A stretch of DNA of 64,000 nucleotides from Levilactobacillus tangyuanensis (GCF_003946545.1 NZ_RHOA01000005.1:53667-117666); one strand, 5' to 3'. Counted from the stretch's first letter, positions 48,012 through 57,946 are shown. Numbers and translations: made by a program. Notes: generated by a model not told the origin, from the letters alone.

Positions 48012-48479
48012 ATGCTGATTGTCGATACAATCTTAATCATCGTACTCGTGGTCATTGACCAACTTATTAAGCACGCCGTGGTGGCAAATATTGCCTTAGG
48101 GGGACAACACGTCCTAATCCCGGGGTTCTTATCACTGACCCATTTACGTAACGATGGGGCCGCCTGGAGCATTTTACAAGGCCAAATGTGGTTCTTCACG
48201 GTGATCGCGATTGCCGCGCTAGGGATCATGGGTTATTTCTTCTGGCAATATCGGTCGAATCGCGACCATTGGCTGGAAGAGCTGGGACTGGCGCTCATGA
48301 TGGCCGGGACCATTGGGAACTTCATTGATCGGTTATTGCAAGGTTACGTGGTCGATATGTTCCAACTGGATTTCGTTAATTTTCCAATCTTTAATTTTGC
48401 GGACAGCTGTCTGACAATCGGCGTCGTGGCAATTGCCATTGGCGTCTTCATAGCTGACCGACGGGAGGACCAAAAATGA
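48012..48479 (+). CDS. lspA: Lipoprotein signal peptidase (signal peptidase II)
   Basis: This protein of 155 residues has four membrane segments and cleaves the signal peptide of prolipoproteins. Conserved blocks are VVIDQLIKHAV, the NDGAAWSIL region, and the two catalytic aspartates in NFIDRLLQGYVVDMF and FNFADSCLTIG. The ribosome binding site (ggaaagg) is 13-14 bases from the ATG, a little far. Its stop overlaps the rluD start by 4 bases, the common lspA-rluD arrangement. Confidence 0.94.
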   Translation: MLIVDTILIIVLVVIDQLIKHAVVANIALGGQHVLIPGFLSLTHLRNDGAAWSILQGQMWFFTVIAIAALGIMGYFFWQYRSNRDHWLEELGLALMMAGTIGNFIDRLLQGYVVDMFQLDFVNFPIFNFADSCLTIGVVAIAIGVFIADRREDQK

Positions 48480-49402
48480 CACAAGACATGGCGTTTACGG
48501 TAACAGCCGCAGAACGACTTGATAAATTAGTTGCAGATACAGAGGAAACCATTTCACGGTCACAGGCCAAGGCGGCGATTGAGGCCGGCCAGATTACGGT
48601 GGATGGTCAAACGGTTAAGCCTAAGTTTAAGGCGAGTGTTGGCGCTAAGGTGGCCATTAGCTTGCCTGATCCAGAGCCGATTGACTTAGAACCTGAGAAC
48701 ATTCCCTTAGATATCGTCTATGAAGATGATGACGTGATTGTGGTCAATAAGCCACAAGGGATGGTCGTCCATCCCGCACCGGGGCATCCCAACCATACGC
48801 TGGTTAATGCCCTGCTGTATCACAGCCCACTCTCGGAAATCAATGGTGAGTTGCGGCCCGGAATTGTTCACCGGATCGACAAGGATACCTCGGGATTGTT
48901 GATGGTCGCCAAGAATGACCAGGCCCATCAAAGTCTGTCGGCACAGTTGCAGGCTAAGACTAATCTGCGGGAATACGTGGCGATCGTCCATGGTAATTTC
49001 AAGGAAGAAACCGGGATTATCAAGGCACCACTGGGTCGGTCGCCCAAGGACCGCAAGAAACAGGCGGTGGTTGCCGACGGTCGGCCAGCGGTTACGCACT
49101 TCCGGGTGTTAGAACGGTATGGTGACTACTCACTGATTGCCTGTCGCCTTGAAACCGGCCGGACCCATCAGATTCGGGTTCACATGGCCTACATTAATCA
49201 TCCGGTGGCTGGTGACCCACTATACGGGCCTAAGAAGACGCTGAAGGGCGACGGGCAGTATTTGCATGCCAAGACCCTCGGCTTCAAACAACCGGCCACA
49301 GGTGAAGAGCTAGCCTTCAGCACGCCGGTGCCAGCCAACTTCGCGGCCGTCGTTAAACGGTTGCGGCAACAGGCTGGTCTGCCGATTGATAAGGAAATTT
49401 AG
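48476..49402 (+). CDS. rluD: RluD-type 23S rRNA pseudouridine synthase
   Basis: This protein of 308 residues has an N-terminal S4 RNA-binding domain (about 8-60) and the RluA-family catalytic core. The catalytic Asp is in GIVHRIDKDTSGLLMVAKN (Asp near residue 135), and GRTHQIRVHMAYINHPVAGD is the conserved second block. It isomerises uridines in 23S rRNA helix 69. It is translationally coupled to lspA. The pyrR leader begins only about 20 bases after its stop. Confidence 0.93.
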   Translation: MTQDMAFTVTAAERLDKLVADTEETISRSQAKAAIEAGQITVDGQTVKPKFKASVGAKVAISLPDPEPIDLEPENIPLDIVYEDDDVIVVNKPQGMVVHPAPGHPNHTLVNALLYHSPLSEINGELRPGIVHRIDKDTSGLLMVAKNDQAHQSLSAQLQAKTNLREYVAIVHGNFKEETGIIKAPLGRSPKDRKKQAVVADGRPAVTHFRVLERYGDYSLIACRLETGRTHQIRVHMAYINHPVAGDPLYGPKKTLKGDGQYLHAKTLGFKQPATGEELAFSTPVPANFAAVVKRLRQQAGLPIDKEI

Positions 49403-49410
49403 CGGTTTTA

Positions 49411-50075
<665 letters not shown>

Positions 50076-50103
50076 GACTAACTGGTAAAGGGGCCGATTT
50101 TTC

Positions 50104-51180
50104 ATGGCAAAACGCTATTTAATTTTAGAAGACGGCTCGGCTTACGCCGGTGAAGGGTTTGGTGCTGGCGCGACGACGAGTGGTGAGGTCATCACTAACT
50201 TAAGTCTTTTAGGGTACCAAGAAATTATTACCAACCAGATCTATCATAATCAAATACTTATTTTTTCACAGCCGGCGATTGGTAACGTGGGGATCAACCA
50301 CGATAGTTACGAGTCAATCCTGCCTACGGCTAAGGGGATGGTGGTGCGTGACGTCACCAACATTTCGACCAATCGGCTATCCCGGCTGTCACTGGATGAG
50401 TTTCTCCAGCAACATAACATCCCGGGGATTAGCGGCATCGATACCCGTCACCTGATTCGTAAGCTGCGCCACATGGATGGCCCGGTCAAGGGTAGTATCG
50501 TGGATGTTGCCGATGCCCATGCCTTTGACCAGTTGAATGCCACGGTACTGACCAATCGGCAGGTTGACCAGGTGGCCACACCCAAGCCGTATCCGAACCC
50601 GGATACCGGGAAAAATGTCGTTGTCATCGACTTTGGCTTGAAACACGGGATTCTCCGGCAGCTCTCGGAGCGTCGTTGTAATGTGACGGTGTTACCGTGG
50701 ACGGCCAGTGCCCAAGACGTCTTGAACCTGGATCCGGACGGGGTATTACTGTCGACAGGACCTGGGTCACCACTGGACTTGGGTGAAGGCGTGCTGGAGA
50801 TGATTCGAACCATCCAGGCCGAGATCCCCTTGTTTGCCATTGGGTTAGGCCATGAGCTCTTTGCCTTGGCGAATGGGGCGAGCCTGCGACCACTACCGGT
50901 GGAGTATCATGGGAGTAGTCATCCCATTCGGCGAATCATTACGAACGATATTATTTATGCGGCCCAGGGTCAGGGGTATGCGGTGGATGATAAGACCATT
51001 GACCGTGACCGACTGATTACCACCTATGTTGACCTGATCAATGGGACCGTCCAAGGACTCCGTCACCGGGATTACCCGGCCTTTTCGGTACAGTTCTTTA
51101 CCGACGGGGCGCCCGGTCCCCACGAAAGTCGCGATTTATTTGACGAATTTATGGAAGCCATGACGGCACGGGAGGGATAG
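50104..51180 (+). CDS. CarA-like protein with destroyed glutaminase triad (pseudo-carbamoyl-phosphate synthase small subunit)
   Basis: This protein of 358 residues aligns end to end with CarA/PyrAA. The N-terminal domain (LLGYQEIITNQIYHNQ, IGNVGINHDSYES, GISGIDTRHLIRKLR) and the class I amidotransferase fold (VVVIDFGLKHGILR, GPGSP, GHELFALANGA) are clear. The nucleophile region, normally GICLGHQ, reads AIGLGHE, so Cys is replaced by Gly247. The His-x-Glu pair, normally HPEASPGPH, reads FTDGAPGPH (Phe332, Asp334). All three triad residues are gone, so glutamine hydrolysis is not expected. The frame is intact and carries normal codon use. It is coupled to pyrR upstream and the CarB-like gene (2-base gap) downstream. 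Confidence 0.9.
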   Translation: MAKRYLILEDGSAYAGEGFGAGATTSGEVITNLSLLGYQEIITNQIYHNQILIFSQPAIGNVGINHDSYESILPTAKGMVVRDVTNISTNRLSRLSLDEFLQQHNIPGISGIDTRHLIRKLRHMDGPVKGSIVDVADAHAFDQLNATVLTNRQVDQVATPKPYPNPDTGKNVVVIDFGLKHGILRQLSERRCNVTVLPWTASAQDVLNLDPDGVLLSTGPGSPLDLGEGVLEMIRTIQAEIPLFAIGLGHELFALANGASLRPLPVEYHGSSHPIRRIITNDIIYAAQGQGYAVDDKTIDRDRLITTYVDLINGTVQGLRHRDYPAFSVQFFTDGAPGPHESRDLFDEFMEAMTAREG

Positions 51181-51182
51181 GT

Positions 51183-53756
51183 TTGCAGAACTTAAACGAC
51201 CTACAAAAGGTTCTCATCATTGGGAGCGGTCCGACCGAGATTGGCCATGAGACCGAACTAGATAGTGCCACTGTCCAGATTATTACGCGATTGAAGAAAC
51301 AAGGAATTCGGACATCAATCATTGATAATAATCCGTTTTCGGTCGCGCTCGAAGAGATTCAACCCACGAACATGTATATCCAGGCTGTGACGACTGAAAA
51401 TGTCCGGCATATACTGGAGAAGGATATGCCGGATGCCATCATTCCCACGTTAGGTGGCTTGGTGGGGATCCGAATTGTCCAAGAACTCATTGAAAATGGT
51501 GATATTCGGCGGTTGGGAATTACCCTATTGGGGATGCCAACGACCACGATGAATCAGGTGAATAATCCCGCCGCGTTAAACGCCACGTTAAAGGAAATTC
51601 ATGAACCGGTCATCGAGGCTAAGATTGTCGAGACGACCGACGAGGCCATGGGACTGGTCGAGAATATCGGGTTCCCATTGATCGTCAAGCCGGTTGCTCC
51701 TCGATTAGATACCAATCGGATGATTTGTGAAAATGTCGATGAGATGATTACCGCCTTAAATCAAGGTTTCCAACAATCACGGTTCGATCAATGCACATTG
51801 GAACACAGTGTCGTTGGGTTTAAGGAAATTGAAATGGTGGCCGTTCGGGATATTGCCGATACCAAGATTCTGATCAGCGGCCTGGAGAACGTCGACCCAA
51901 TTGGGATTCACTCGGGCGATTCCATCCTGGTGGCGCCTACCCAGACGTTAAACGACCGGGAATATCAAAATCTCCGGGACGCAACGTTTCGGATTGCCAC
52001 GGAGCTGGGGGTCGTTGGGGTCCTGCATCTGAGCTTTGCTCTGAATCCCGCCGACCAGCGTTTCTATGTGACCAAGGTTGCCCCATACTTTACGCGGGGA
52101 GTGGCCTTGGCCGCACGAACCACGGGCTACCCTGTGGCCCTAGTCGTTGGGAGCCTGCTATTAGGGCAACGACTAGTGGATGTTAAGCTTCCCAGTCGCT
52201 ACGTGAAGCAGACGGCGGTGATCGAACCCACGGTTGACCATGTCAGTGTCCGAATTCCCATTTGGCCCTTCCAAGAGGTGCCGGATGCCGATCAACATTT
52301 GGACACGGTCATGAAGGCCGTGGGATCGACGGTTGGGCTCGGCCGTTCGGTGGAAGAAGCCATGCTAAAGGCGGTCCGCAGCTCACAGTTTTCACCACGG
52401 GATGTCTTGCCTAGTGTGAGCAACCTAACCGATGGTGAAATGATTCGGCAGTTGATTCATCCTTTGGCCAACCGGATTCTGGTCTTAATCGAAGCCTTAC
52501 GGCGGGGGTACTCACCAGCCGAACTCAGTGAACTGACGAAGATTGATAATTTCTACTTCGTGAAGCTGCAACATCTTTTAGAGATTGAGAAGCAAATTCA
52601 GGCTAACCCGATGGACGTTGAAACGTTGCGGGCGGGCCGGTATTATGGCTTTGGGGATGGGATGATTGCACGGATCTGGCAAACGGATACGGCCGCCATT
52701 CGGAAACTCTCCGCGAGTGCCAAGATTATGCCAACCTACAAGATGATTGAGCCAACCGCTGGTGAGTTCGACGAGGAGACCAGCGGGTACTACAGTACCT
52801 TCGAATATGAGAATGAAAGCCAGCCATTAGGCGATCGCACGGCGTTAGTCTTGGGGCGTGGTGGGAATCAATTAGGACCGAACTCGGCCGCAGAATACTT
52901 CACAACAGAAATGTTGAAGCAGTTGAAGCGCGCCGGATACCATACCATCCTGATGAACACCAATCCGAATGCGATTGCCATTGCCCCCGAGTTCTCGGAT
53001 AAACAGTACGTCGATCCCATTCAGCTAGGGGATGTCTTGAACGTTATTCATGTCGAGCAACCGGATATCGTGATCGTTCCCGGCAACCGCCACTTCTTAG
53101 CACGTGAATTGGCGAAGCTACCACTTAATCTGCATGTCTTGCCACCCGATCAAGAGACCGGGGAACCCTTACCAGAATCGGCCACCATTGGTGTCAGCCT
53201 ATTCGTTAATGATGACCAGAAGGTGGCAATTGGGGTCATGGATTTGATTGCCCCCGGGATGAATAAGAAGCTCTCGCAGGTGACCGCATTTAGAATGCCG
53301 GCAGAACTGCCCAAGGCTAAGCGGCTTAACCTGGTTGAACAGGCCAAGCAGGCCGTGAGTGAACGGCAACTGACGGGGATGGTCCAAGTGCTCTTTGCGC
53401 CTAAGAGTGCCGAATCGAAGCAATTGGAAGTCGTTGGCGTGCGGCCAACTCGGTTGACCGAAATGGCCTTCTTGAGTAAGGTCACGGGGATTAACTGGGT
53501 GCGGATGCTGACGCGTCAACACATTGGGACGTTAGATGATGCTGAATTAACGGCGGTCAACATTGACTTGAATAGCCAACGGGTGGCCCTGATGAACGCG
53601 GCCTTCCCATTCCGCCAATTACACGTTTTGAATCGACCAGGGAGCACGGACCAAGAGGTCGGCGCCACGATTGCCTTTGGCTCTAGTGAGGCCTTAACCC
53701 TGACGAATCTTAGCGACACGGCGGAACTCGATCAAATTATTAATCGAACAATATAA
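51183..53756 (+). CDS. Truncated, remodelled CarB-like protein (pseudo-carbamoyl-phosphate synthase large subunit)
   Basis: The protein has 857 residues against about 1060 for CarB. Residues 1-400 match the first half (VLIIGSGPTEIGHETELDSA; NVDPIGIHSGDSILVAPTQTL). The glycine-rich ATP loop (FTLGGTGGG-like) reads VAPRLDTNR at 171-179, and the metal-binding E-x-N-P-R reads KVAPYF at 298-303. Residues 400-545 match the oligomerisation domain, and 552-640 match the second pre-ATP-grasp domain (ALVLGRGGNQLGP). The second ATP-grasp unit is reduced to fragments (VGVRPTRLTEMAFLSKVTG, 751-769). The C-terminal MGS regulatory domain is absent. Catalysis is not expected. TTG start 2 bases after the carA-like stop; terminator follows. 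Confidence 0.9.
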   Translation: MQNLNDLQKVLIIGSGPTEIGHETELDSATVQIITRLKKQGIRTSIIDNNPFSVALEEIQPTNMYIQAVTTENVRHILEKDMPDAIIPTLGGLVGIRIVQELIENGDIRRLGITLLGMPTTTMNQVNNPAALNATLKEIHEPVIEAKIVETTDEAMGLVENIGFPLIVKPVAPRLDTNRMICENVDEMITALNQGFQQSRFDQCTLEHSVVGFKEIEMVAVRDIADTKILISGLENVDPIGIHSGDSILVAPTQTLNDREYQNLRDATFRIATELGVVGVLHLSFALNPADQRFYVTKVAPYFTRGVALAARTTGYPVALVVGSLLLGQRLVDVKLPSRYVKQTAVIEPTVDHVSVRIPIWPFQEVPDADQHLDTVMKAVGSTVGLGRSVEEAMLKAVRSSQFSPRDVLPSVSNLTDGEMIRQLIHPLANRILVLIEALRRGYSPAELSELTKIDNFYFVKLQHLLEIEKQIQANPMDVETLRAGRYYGFGDGMIARIWQTDTAAIRKLSASAKIMPTYKMIEPTAGEFDEETSGYYSTFEYENESQPLGDRTALVLGRGGNQLGPNSAAEYFTTEMLKQLKRAGYHTILMNTNPNAIAIAPEFSDKQYVDPIQLGDVLNVIHVEQPDIVIVPGNRHFLARELAKLPLNLHVLPPDQETGEPLPESATIGVSLFVNDDQKVAIGVMDLIAPGMNKKLSQVTAFRMPAELPKAKRLNLVEQAKQAVSERQLTGMVQVLFAPKSAESKQLEVVGVRPTRLTEMAFLSKVTGINWVRMLTRQHIGTLDDAELTAVNIDLNSQRVALMNAAFPFRQLHVLNRPGSTDQEVGATIAFGSSEALTLTNLSDTAELDQIINRTI

Positions 53757-53760
53757 AAAG

Positions 53761-53796
53761 TGGCGCCACATCCTATTTCAGGATGTGGCGCCATTT
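53761..53796. terminator. Bidirectional terminator between the carB-like gene and rqcH
   Basis: Perfect 14-bp stem (tggcgccacatcct / aggatgtggcgcca) with loop atttc between convergent genes, an A-run on the left and a T-run on the right. Confidence 0.9.
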
Positions 53797-53811
53797 GCAT
53801 ATGTTCTTAAA

Positions 53812-55518
53812 TTAATTTTGCAGCCGTTCAACCAAGTCACTGTCGGGCGTGACGTAGACGGTGCGTTGGCCGGTAAAGATCACGAAACCAGGTTTAGCGC
53901 CGTTGGGCTTACGTAGGCGCTTAACGGGAACGTAATCGACGGGCACGTTGCTGGATTCACGGCCCTTGGAGAAGTACGCAGCCAACTGGGCGGCCTCCAA
54001 GATGGTGGCCTCGCTCGGATCCTCATCGTGGACAATCACGTGAGATCCGGGCATGTCCTTAACGTGTAGCCAGATATCGGTTCGTTTGGCGGTATGCAGA
54101 CTCAATTGGTCGTTTTGTAAGTTATTCTTACCCACGGAGATCTTGGTGCCATCGGTCGCCGTGAATTGATCGGGCTTGCTGACCTTTTGCCGCTTTTGTT
54201 TCTTGGCCTTCTTTTGGTGATCGTGGTCCCGCAGGTAGCCACCTTGTTGGAGTTCTAGTCGAATGTCGACCAGGTCCTTAGGTGCTGCCAGCTCGATTTG
54301 CGCCATGATGTTGCTAAAGTAGTCCACATCAGCCTGGGTGATCTTCAGCTGTTCATTGACGTAAATGACCGCGTTCTTGGCCTTCTGATAACGCTTGAAG
54401 TATTTCTGCGCGTTCTGGTTGGGCGAGAGCTGATTGGATAGGGCGATCTTAATTGAAGCGTTGTTGTCGTAAAAGTTTGGCAACGACACTTCAGTATCGC
54501 CGCGGTTGACCTGATGGAGATAGGTCGTCAGGACCTCACCCTTAATCCGATACTCGTCGGCGTTTTCGGTTTCGGCCAGGGTGCGTTGTAGCTTCTTCAG
54601 CTTGGTCCGGTTCTTCTTGAGTTCATTGCGAACTACTCGAATCAGCACGCTACCCTGTTGTTGAACCCGATCGCGTTCGGCCTTATCTTGGTAATAGTGA
54701 TCCAAGAGGGCGCTGAGGGTTTCGGCCGACTCCTGTGTGCCGTCTGTTGGATAAGGGAAGGCCGTAAAGCTGGTTTTGTGCTTTGGGGAAATTTCCAAGG
54801 TTGGTGTCGGTTGATTGAAGCCGGCAAAGAACTTGGTGAAGAGATCCTCGGCCGAACCGGATTCGTGTAGGGCAGCAGCCAGTGCCGCCGCCGTGTCCTT
54901 GCCTAGCCCTTGGTATTGATGCTGCAGGGTTGTGGCCAGGACATCTTCGTTGGGGAAGTCACGAATCGTTTGCGCAAGATCAGGACGCGGACCCTGGAAG
55001 GGGTCATCCAGGTCCTGCTTGGGTGGCGTGATGTATTGTGCACCGGGAAGCAATAGGCGATAACGGTTTTGATCGGACCCAACGTGCTTAATGGCATCGA
55101 GAATCTTATCGGTGGCGCTATCCACCAGGATGACGTTACTGTGACGAGCCATGATTTCGATAATTAGGAGTAATTCCTGCTGGTCACCTAATTCATTACG
55201 GGAGGTAAAATGCAGGTGCACCACGCGGTCATTAGCGGACTGCGTGACTTCCTTTAGAATGGCCCCCTGCAGGTATTTCCGTAGGATCATTGTAAAGTTT
55301 GTGGGAACGGGTGGATTCACGTAAGGAATCTGCGTCACTTGAATCCGCGCGTAGGTGGGATTAGCCGAAAGAAGAATGGGATAATTGTGGCTGTTGGCCC
55401 GAATGGTCAGAACAACTTCGTTGGCATAGGGTTGGTTAATCTTACTAACGCGACCGGTAGCCAATGATTGGTTGAGTTCTTGAACCATGGCGTGGGTGAA
55501 AGAACCATCAAAGGACAT
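53812..55518 (-). CDS. rqcH: RqcH (NFACT family, Rqc2 homologue; annotated elsewhere as fibronectin-binding protein FbpA)
   Basis: This protein of 568 residues has an N-terminal NFACT-N domain (MSFDGSFTHAMVQELNQSL; residues 1-170), HhH and long coiled-coil middle parts (about 270-430) and the C-terminal NFACT-R domain (DGTKISVGKNNLQNDQLSL; TDIWLHVKDMPGSHVIVHDE). RqcH recruits Ala-tRNA to stalled 50S subunits and adds alanine tails for quality control; surface adhesion has also been reported for the family. AAAGG lies about 13 bases upstream of ATG 55518. Confidence 0.93.
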   Translation of the reverse strand: MSFDGSFTHAMVQELNQSLATGRVSKINQPYANEVVLTIRANSHNYPILLSANPTYARIQVTQIPYVNPPVPTNFTMILRKYLQGAILKEVTQSANDRVVHLHFTSRNELGDQQELLLIIEIMARHSNVILVDSATDKILDAIKHVGSDQNRYRLLLPGAQYITPPKQDLDDPFQGPRPDLAQTIRDFPNEDVLATTLQHQYQGLGKDTAAALAAALHESGSAEDLFTKFFAGFNQPTPTLEISPKHKTSFTAFPYPTDGTQESAETLSALLDHYYQDKAERDRVQQQGSVLIRVVRNELKKNRTKLKKLQRTLAETENADEYRIKGEVLTTYLHQVNRGDTEVSLPNFYDNNASIKIALSNQLSPNQNAQKYFKRYQKAKNAVIYVNEQLKITQADVDYFSNIMAQIELAAPKDLVDIRLELQQGGYLRDHDHQKKAKKQKRQKVSKPDQFTATDGTKISVGKNNLQNDQLSLHTAKRTDIWLHVKDMPGSHVIVHDEDPSEATILEAAQLAAYFSKGRESSNVPVDYVPVKRLRKPNGAKPGFVIFTGQRTVYVTPDSDLVERLQN

Positions 55519-55667
55519 CGTGAAACAACACCTTTCTAGTTAAAAGTTTTTAAATAATTGAGTCGAAAAGGCAACACAAGATCAAGTATACCGGGCCTGC
55601 GCCGGAAGTGCAAAGAAGAACTATCGATTTAAGCGGCCCCTTATTGATAAATTTATTGAATTAACGC

Positions 55668-55697
55668 TTGTGAGTAGCAACGGGATCGTTGTACAAT
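55668..55697 (+). promoter_or_regulatory. Promoter of the MarR-family gene
   Basis: TTGTGA (55668-55673) and TACAAT (55692-55697) with an 18-base spacer, 24 bases before the ATG. Confidence 0.7.
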
Positions 55698-55720
55698 ACA
55701 ATCAAAAGGAGTGAGGAGTC

Positions 55721-56149
55721 ATGAAATCCAGTCTTTCAGCGCTAATTTCCATCAATAAGGTGCAACAAACGTTGCTCCAGCGCATGACTAAGCAATATCA
55801 CCTGACCGTTTCTGAATGGCAGCTGCTTGATCACATCGCTAGTGGAGAGAACACGCAGGAGATTCTCGCTCAAAACACCAAGTTAGATACCTCAACACTG
55901 AGTCGACAGTTGAAGGGCTTGTTGGCCAAGTCGATGGTGACTAAAGAGGCCGTGGGACGAGACAAACGACAGTTGCTATATACAATAACTGATGATGGCA
56001 GGAATACGGCCGAAAAAATTCATGCCGCCTTTGAAGGCCTATCGGACGATGTATTTGAGCACTGGTCGACCGATGAGCGGAATTTACTCCAGATTTTATT
56101 GAATCGCTTAGACAAAAGTTTTGATCGGCATCGCGTGCTTAAAAAGTAA
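55721..56149 (+). CDS. MarR family transcriptional regulator
   Basis: This protein of 142 residues has a winged-helix MarR fold: SEWQLLDHIASGENTQEILAQ, the recognition helix LDTSTLSRQLKGLLAKSMV (about residues 55-73) and the wing VGRDKRQLLYTITDDGRN. The ligand and targets are unknown. It is monocistronic and next to degV, with a 212-base gap between them in which I see no second binding site. Confidence 0.87.
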   Translation: MKSSLSALISINKVQQTLLQRMTKQYHLTVSEWQLLDHIASGENTQEILAQNTKLDTSTLSRQLKGLLAKSMVTKEAVGRDKRQLLYTITDDGRNTAEKIHAAFEGLSDDVFEHWSTDERNLLQILLNRLDKSFDRHRVLKK

Positions 56150-56361
56150 TCGATGTCTTAATGTTGGTTATTTTTTAGGACGATTTTGAATAGTGAATCT
56201 TGTAACATCCCTGAATGAACCGGGAATGGAGCCGCTTTCGCAGAGAAAGACTGTTGTGGCGCGGCTTTTAAGTCTCTGTTAAGAGGCAGGTAATTCCTAG
56301 TCGTCAGGGGTGTTTTATGTTATTCTGGGTAGATGAATGAAAAGATAAAGTAGGTGTAATA

Positions 56362-57228
56362 ATGAAGATTGCTGTGGTCACCGATAGTACCAGCTATTTG
56401 TCCGCAGAAGAGGTTGAGCGGTATCACATTCACGTTGTTCCTATCCCGGTGATCATTGATGGTCGCTCCTATGATGAAGATGTTGATATTACGACCAGTG
56501 AATTCTACGATCGGTTAAGAAATTCCAAGTCATTTCCAAGTACTTCCCAGCCGCCATTGGGCGAAATGATTAACTTATATAATGAATTGGCGGATGAGGG
56601 TTATGATGCTGTGATCAGCATTCATTTAGCCAGCACGATTTCTGGCTTTGTGAACCAACTGAAGAACATTGCCCCAACCATTGAGAACATTAAGGTAATT
56701 CCTTACGATAGCCAAATTACCGTTAAATTGATGGGGTATTTGGCCATTGAGGCGTCCCGAATGGCTGACAAGGGTGCTGAACCCGAGGAAATCATTGCGC
56801 GCTTAGATGACTTGCGGTCAACGATTGGCGAGTACTTCGTTGTGGATGATTTACAAAACTTGGTTCGCGGCGGTCGGCTCTCGAATGCTTCGGCATTCAT
56901 TGGGAGTGTCCTGCGAATTAAGCCACTGCTGACCTTTGACGATGATACCCATGAAATTGTGGCGTTTGAAAAGGTTCGGTCGCGGAAAAAGGCCTTGGCT
57001 CGTGTTGAAGACTTGTTTGTTGAGGCGCAGGCACAGGTCGATTACCCATTACGGGCGCTGGTGATTAATGCTAACGATCCTGAGGGTGGCAAGACCTGGG
57101 CGGATAAGATTGCCACGCAGTACCCAGAAATTCCGGTAGAACAGTCGTACTTCGGTCCGGTTATTGGGACCCACCTTGGTGAGAAGGCGTTAGCGCTCGC
57201 CTGGATGAAGGACTTCGACCGGGCATAA
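56362..57228 (+). CDS. DegV family fatty-acid-binding protein
   Basis: This protein of 288 residues is a DegV/FakB relative: KIAVVTDSTSYLS at the N-terminus, PSTSQPPLGEMINLYNEL (about 55-72), the substrate Ser/Thr pocket SIHLASTISGFVNQ, and VVDDLQNLVRGGRLSNASAF (about 156-175). FakB proteins bind acyl groups and present them to the kinase FakA, feeding exogenous fatty acids into phospholipid. No fakA lies next to it. Confidence 0.92.
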   Translation: MKIAVVTDSTSYLSAEEVERYHIHVVPIPVIIDGRSYDEDVDITTSEFYDRLRNSKSFPSTSQPPLGEMINLYNELADEGYDAVISIHLASTISGFVNQLKNIAPTIENIKVIPYDSQITVKLMGYLAIEASRMADKGAEPEEIIARLDDLRSTIGEYFVVDDLQNLVRGGRLSNASAFIGSVLRIKPLLTFDDDTHEIVAFEKVRSRKKALARVEDLFVEAQAQVDYPLRALVINANDPEGGKTWADKIATQYPEIPVEQSYFGPVIGTHLGEKALALAWMKDFDRA

Positions 57229-57280
57229 CTCGTGCACACCAGTTATGGATATGTTATGATGTTTCCTGTAATTAAATTTA

Positions 57281-57392
57281 CGGAGTAGGAAATAGAGCGT
57301 TAAGTGCCGATGGAACGCAATGTGAACGTCGGACGAAGGGTTGGGCCCCGCGATTCTATTTCCGCATTGGCCGCAGCGATGTGGCAACTCCC
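57281..57392 (+). promoter_or_regulatory. Tetrahydrofolate (THF) riboswitch
   Basis: The conserved GAGCGTTAAGTGCC-type core (57295-57307), the closing helix GGAAATAG (57288-57295) with CTATTTCC (57356-57363), and the 3' CCGCATTGG region match the folT-type THF riboswitch. A possible P1 base pairs GGAG (57282-57285) with CTCC (57388-57391). The aggag that follows (57395-57399) is the folT ribosome binding site, so translational control is likely: THF binding should hide the site. Confidence 0.85.
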
Positions 57393-57408
57393 TTAGGAGA
57401 TGTCTTAA

Positions 57409-57942
57409 TTGAAAATGATGACAAATACCCGGCTACCCAAGCTGGACACGTTGAATATGGTTACTTTGGGCATGTTAATGGCCCTACAGTTGGTCCTTAG
57501 TCGTTTCTCGGTTGGCAGCAACCTGATCAAGGTTAGTTTTACCTTTTTGATTGTTGCGCTGATTGCCAAATGGTATGGACCGTGGTGGGGCATGATGACT
57601 GCGGTGGTTTTCGATGTAGTCGGTACGCTGATTTCTGGTGGGCCGTACTTCGTTGGCTTCACGGTTTCGGCGGTCCTGGGATCGTTGACTTACGCGTTGT
57701 TCCTGTATGGTAAGCCGGTAACCTGGGTGCGGGTGATCCTGGCCTCGGTGGTTATCGCGGTGGTTGTCAATGCCATCCTGAATACGTGGTGGGTGACCAT
57801 CATGTATCACACGCCATTCTGGAGCCTATTACCAGCACGGGTTATCAAACAATTGATTGTCACACCGCTGCAAATTGTCTTGGTCTACTGGCTGTTGAAC
57901 AGTCAGATGATTAAGATGGTTCAAGCACGATTAAAAGGCTAA
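57409..57942 (+). CDS. folT: Folate ECF transporter S component (FolT)
   Basis: This integral membrane protein of 177 residues has about six helices and the S-component pattern TLGMLMALQLVLSRFSVGSN. LIKVSFTFLIVALIAKWYGPWWG follows in pieces. It binds folate and works with the shared EcfA/A'/T module encoded elsewhere. The THF riboswitch directly upstream identifies the substrate. TTG 57409 is preferred because aggaga ends 8 bases before it; the first ATG (57415) is 14 bases away. Confidence 0.92.
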   Translation: MKMMTNTRLPKLDTLNMVTLGMLMALQLVLSRFSVGSNLIKVSFTFLIVALIAKWYGPWWGMMTAVVFDVVGTLISGGPYFVGFTVSAVLGSLTYALFLYGKPVTWVRVILASVVIAVVVNAILNTWWVTIMYHTPFWSLLPARVIKQLIVTPLQIVLVYWLLNSQMIKMVQARLKG

Positions 57943-57946
57943 ATAG

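Noticed and set aside
50104..53756. Calling the carA/carB-like genes ordinary pseudogenes or sequencing artefacts
   Set aside because: Both frames are uninterrupted, with coordinated starts and stops. The catalytic losses are multi-residue substitutions and clean domain losses rather than frameshifts.
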